Source of the DNA: VAZQ01 sp035552735
GTDB taxonomy: Bacteria > Pseudomonadota > Alphaproteobacteria > Rhizobiales > Xanthobacteraceae
Reading direction: 5' to 3'
DNA: 32,409 bases
Assembly: GCA_035552735.1 (NCBI GenBank)
Contig: DASZKX010000217.1
Location: forward strand, 1 to 32,409
This document shows positions 30,609 to 32,409 of the stretch, piece after piece (the first letter of the stretch is position 1; each line of letters starts with the position of its first letter). Position numbers and translations under genes: made by a program. The notes beneath the pieces are model-generated. The model saw only the letters and a list, made by a program, of their open reading frames with translations, searched no databases and was not told the origin of the DNA.

Positions 30609-30640
30609 AATAAAAAAAGGGAGGGCGAAGCCCTCCCTTT
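30609..30640 (-). terminator. strong intrinsic terminator upstream of the rhomboid gene
   Basis: Minus-strand AAAGGGAGGGC TTC GCCCTCCCTTT (30640-30616) is an 11-bp stem with a 3-base loop followed at once by TTTT and ATT. Together with the stem's own T's this gives a run of seven T. It is the only textbook Rho-independent terminator I found in the window, and no minus-strand protein gene lies upstream of it. Confidence 0.85.
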
Positions 30641-30735
30641 GAAGTGGCCGATCCCGGCTGCCCGGGATCCGCGGTCTCGCATCCCGATTTCGGCGGCAGA
30701 CAGTGCCGCCGATTCGGGTGGCGCCTCGAGCGCCT
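30609..30735 (-). ncRNA. candidate structured small RNA or regulatory leader
   Basis: Read 5' to 3' on the minus strand, consecutive hairpins precede the intrinsic terminator. They are GGCGC/GCGCC (30734-30720); CGGCGGCA CTGTC TGCCGCCG (30711-30691), extended outside by CCCGA/TCGGG (30718-30714 with 30687-30683); and GATCCCGG GCAG CCGGGATC (30669-30650). The terminator hairpin follows (30640-30616). The stems are perfect and fill the space almost without gaps. No upstream minus-strand gene could use the terminator, so the RNA is either an independent small RNA or a 5' leader that attenuates the rhomboid gene. The 5' end and promoter were not located, and no known RNA family was recognised. 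Confidence 0.5.
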
Positions 30736-30740
30736 GTCAC

Positions 30741-31079
30741 GTCCCCTCGGTTTTCCCCGTCGTCTGAAGCTCATCCCCGGCCCCGGCCCCCTCCCTTCCC
30801 GGCCTGCGGGGCGAGGGTTGGGGGGTGGGGGGTGGGGGCGCGGCAAGTGTGGACCGCCGACCAACCTAAGGGGTCGACGGCGGCGCGCCACATCAATCCT
30901 TCCTTAACACTAACGCTTCGTCGACCAAGCCGGATCCCTGCCTCCGGCCCCGCCGGCACACGCCGTGCTCACCAAGCCTCATGGCTCGGAAAATGAGCCT
31001 GTTGGCTCGAAAAATCCGCCGCCGTTGTCCCACACCGGGTCAAGGCGGACCGGATGCGCACCGAGGTGGTACAGGCGTC
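30741..31079. other. G-rich intergenic stretch upstream of the PAS_5 gene
   Basis: No gene seen. Around 30780-30840 the plus strand is very G-rich with runs GGGG spaced closely (GGTTGGGGGGTGGGGGG), capable in principle of forming a G-quadruplex. CCTTAACAC near 30902 contains a CtrA half-site only. Confidence 0.35.
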
Positions 31080-31667
31080 ATGAAACATCCTTCAACTCGC
31101 GAACTGTTCGATTATTGGAACACGCGGCGCGGCCGCCGGCCGGCGCCGGAGCGCAGCGAGATCGAGCCGGGCGCCATTCGCCGGGTCCTCGCCGACACAT
31201 TCATGCTCACCTTCGATCCGCGCGCCGGACACCCGTTCCGGATTGCCGGCACGCGCGTCTGCGCCGCCTTCGGCCGCGAGCTCAAGGGCGTGGCGTTCAC
31301 GGACGTCTGGGCGGGCGCCAGCCAAGACGAGGTCCGCGACATCCTGGCCACCGTAGCCACTGAATCGGTCGGCGTGGTGGCGGGCGCAACGGGATGCAGC
31401 GGCGCGGGCGCCGCCCTCGAGCTCGAATTCCTGGCGCTGCCGCTCGCACACCGCGGCAGCGCCAGCACCCGCATCCTGGGCGCGCTGGTGCCGACCGACG
31501 TCCCTTATTGGCTCGGCGCCGAAACGCTCGGGCGCCTGACACTCGGGATGCCCCGCTACCTGGGTCCCCAGACCGGGCCCTATTCGGTGCCGCGCAGCCC
31601 GCCCCTGGTGCCGTCCGATGCCCGCGTCCGCCATGGCCTCGTGGTCTATGACGGCGGCCAAGCCTGA
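31080..31667 (+). CDS. PAS_5 domain protein
   Basis: A 195-residue protein of the PAS_5 family, common in alphaproteobacteria. It opens S-T-R-E-L-F-D-Y-W-N-T-R-R-G-R-R-P-A-P-E-R-S-E-I, followed by the PAS-like strands F-M-L-T-F-D, F-R-I-A-G-T-R-V-C-A-A-F-G-R-E-L-K-G and the late L-G-A-L-V-P strand. No output domain is attached, so it may be a partner protein or sensor without its own effector. Start ATG 31080 matches the usual family opening; the frame is open to 30981 without a binding site. It precedes the PilZ gene on the same strand. Confidence 0.82.
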   Translation: MKHPSTRELFDYWNTRRGRRPAPERSEIEPGAIRRVLADTFMLTFDPRAGHPFRIAGTRVCAAFGRELKGVAFTDVWAGASQDEVRDILATVATESVGVVAGATGCSGAGAALELEFLALPLAHRGSASTRILGALVPTDVPYWLGAETLGRLTLGMPRYLGPQTGPYSVPRSPPLVPSDARVRHGLVVYDGGQA

Positions 31668-31714
31668 AAGCGCACAAATCTAATGCGAGATTGCGCCGTC
31701 CGCTCTGCATCGCA

Positions 31715-31730
31715 CTAACCTAGCGTTAAC
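31715..31730 (+). promoter_or_regulatory. CtrA-like box upstream of the PilZ gene
   Basis: CTAA CCTAGCG TTAAC, one mismatch from TTAA-N7-TTAAC, ending 58 nt before the PilZ start. Both spacing and position suit a CtrA-controlled promoter. Confidence 0.45.
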
Positions 31731-31788
31731 AAAGCGTGCATAGCCTGCGTGGCATCCGAGCCATACCCGGCTGCAGGCGCAGGGCGGC

Positions 31789-32406
31789 ATGTCGTTACCT
31801 CAAAAGAAGCACTTGATCTTGCCGCTGAGCGAGGAACGCCGGCGATTCCAGCGCGTGCATGTCGATCTGCTCGGGCGCTACATGCTGGCGGATCGGCGCG
31901 AGTTCCCTTGCCAGGTCGTCAATATGTCGCCCGGCGGGATGGCCTTGATCGCGCCGGTCGCCGGCAAGCCCGGCGAGCGCGTCATCGCCTATGTGGATCA
32001 TGTCGGCCGGCTGGAAGGCATCATCGCGCGGCAATTCGAGAACGGCTTCGCCATGACGGTCGCGGCCACGCCACGCAAGCGCGACAAGCTCGCCGCCCAG
32101 CTGACCTGGCTCGCCAACCGCGGCATCCTGGGATTGCCGGAGGACCGCCGGCACGGCCGCATCACCCCGCGCAACCCGATGGCGCGGCTCATCCTGCCCA
32201 ACGGCGTCAATCTGTCCTGCCGGGTCATCGACATCTCGCAATCGGGCGCGGCGGTCAAAAGCGACCAGCGCCCCGAGATGGGCGCTCTCGTCACCCTCGG
32301 CAAGACGCCGAGCCGGGTGGTGCGCCATATCGAGGAAGGCTTCGCGGTCGAGTTCATCCGGCTCCAGCACCCGGACTTTCTGGAAGAAAATATAACCGGC
32401 GGGTGA
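31789..32406 (+). CDS. double PilZ domain protein
   Basis: A 205-residue protein with two PilZ domains, the c-di-GMP-binding fold. Domain 1 has R-x-x-x-R (R18-R22) and N45-x-S-x-x-G50. Domain 2 has R-x-x-x-R (R120-R124) and D148-x-S-x-x-G153, so both appear able to bind c-di-GMP. No enzymatic or membrane domain is present, suggesting an adaptor controlling motility, surface polymer or cell cycle. Start ATG 31789 follows GCAGGG. A CtrA-like box lies upstream, a link known between CtrA and c-di-GMP circuits in this class. The gene ends 3 bases before the window edge. Confidence 0.9.
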   Translation: MSLPQKKHLILPLSEERRRFQRVHVDLLGRYMLADRREFPCQVVNMSPGGMALIAPVAGKPGERVIAYVDHVGRLEGIIARQFENGFAMTVAATPRKRDKLAAQLTWLANRGILGLPEDRRHGRITPRNPMARLILPNGVNLSCRVIDISQSGAAVKSDQRPEMGALVTLGKTPSRVVRHIEEGFAVEFIRLQHPDFLEENITGG

Positions 32407-32409
32407 CCG

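Overview
The window is GC-rich DNA that reads like a chromosome segment of an alphaproteobacterium of the order Hyphomicrobiales (Rhizobiales), probably close to Bradyrhizobium, Rhodopseudomonas or Pseudolabrys. The grounds are codon use, the gene set (DUF2336, PAS_5, VPAQY-repeat and Bug-type proteins), the gene neighbourhood hisI / folE / NifU-like / yidD / thrS, a perfect CtrA box (TTAA-N7-TTAAC), and many palindromic intergenic repeats. No rRNA, tRNA, CRISPR, phage or transposase gene was seen. The assignment rests on family knowledge and no search was run.

Layout. 1-1542: a left-edge partial small gene, a frameshifted gene remnant, a small zinc-ribbon gene with a strong hairpin in its leader, and gene-poor DNA. 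1543-8033: a catabolic and uptake region. It holds a racemase-family protein, a DUF3455 secreted protein, repeats with a fragment of an SMP-30 gene, and a probable minus-strand operon: deacetylase-like remnant, NMT1-type binding protein, Bug binding protein, cupin, SMP-30 lactonase. Two orphan solute-binding proteins sit here with no permease. 8034-10251: a His/Lys-rich repeat protein, CutA and NAD kinase. 10452-14669: secreted metallo-beta-lactamase-fold protein, amidohydrolase and ATP-grasp protein, separated by repeat elements.

14889-18655: a signalling and envelope block. A receiver protein and an HPt protein lie behind the perfect CtrA box, followed by DUF2336 and lytic transglycosylase genes near one-mismatch CtrA-like boxes. 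18764-20784: MaoC hydratase and CoA-ester lyase (translationally coupled), then a secreted VPAQY/CxxC repeat protein. 21078-26058: the housekeeping cluster hisI, folE, NifU-like scaffold, a small secreted protein, yidD, thrS. 26153-29398: two secreted proteins whose spacer is entirely a 14-bp tandem repeat, then nitroreductase, flavin reductase and a two-CBS protein. 29738-32406: rhomboid protease preceded by a structured RNA with an intrinsic terminator, then PAS_5 and double-PilZ proteins, the latter again near a CtrA-like box.

The strongest candidates for something undescribed are the hairpin-rich RNA ending in an intrinsic terminator at 30609-30735 (minus), which is either a small RNA or a leader controlling the rhomboid gene, and the set of CtrA-type boxes tying two-component, cell-wall and c-di-GMP genes together. 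A second theme is in-frame or intergenic short tandem duplication: K-x-x-H-x pentads, x-P-x-x-E pentads, CxxC 11-mers, VPAQY units and the 14-bp spacer repeat.
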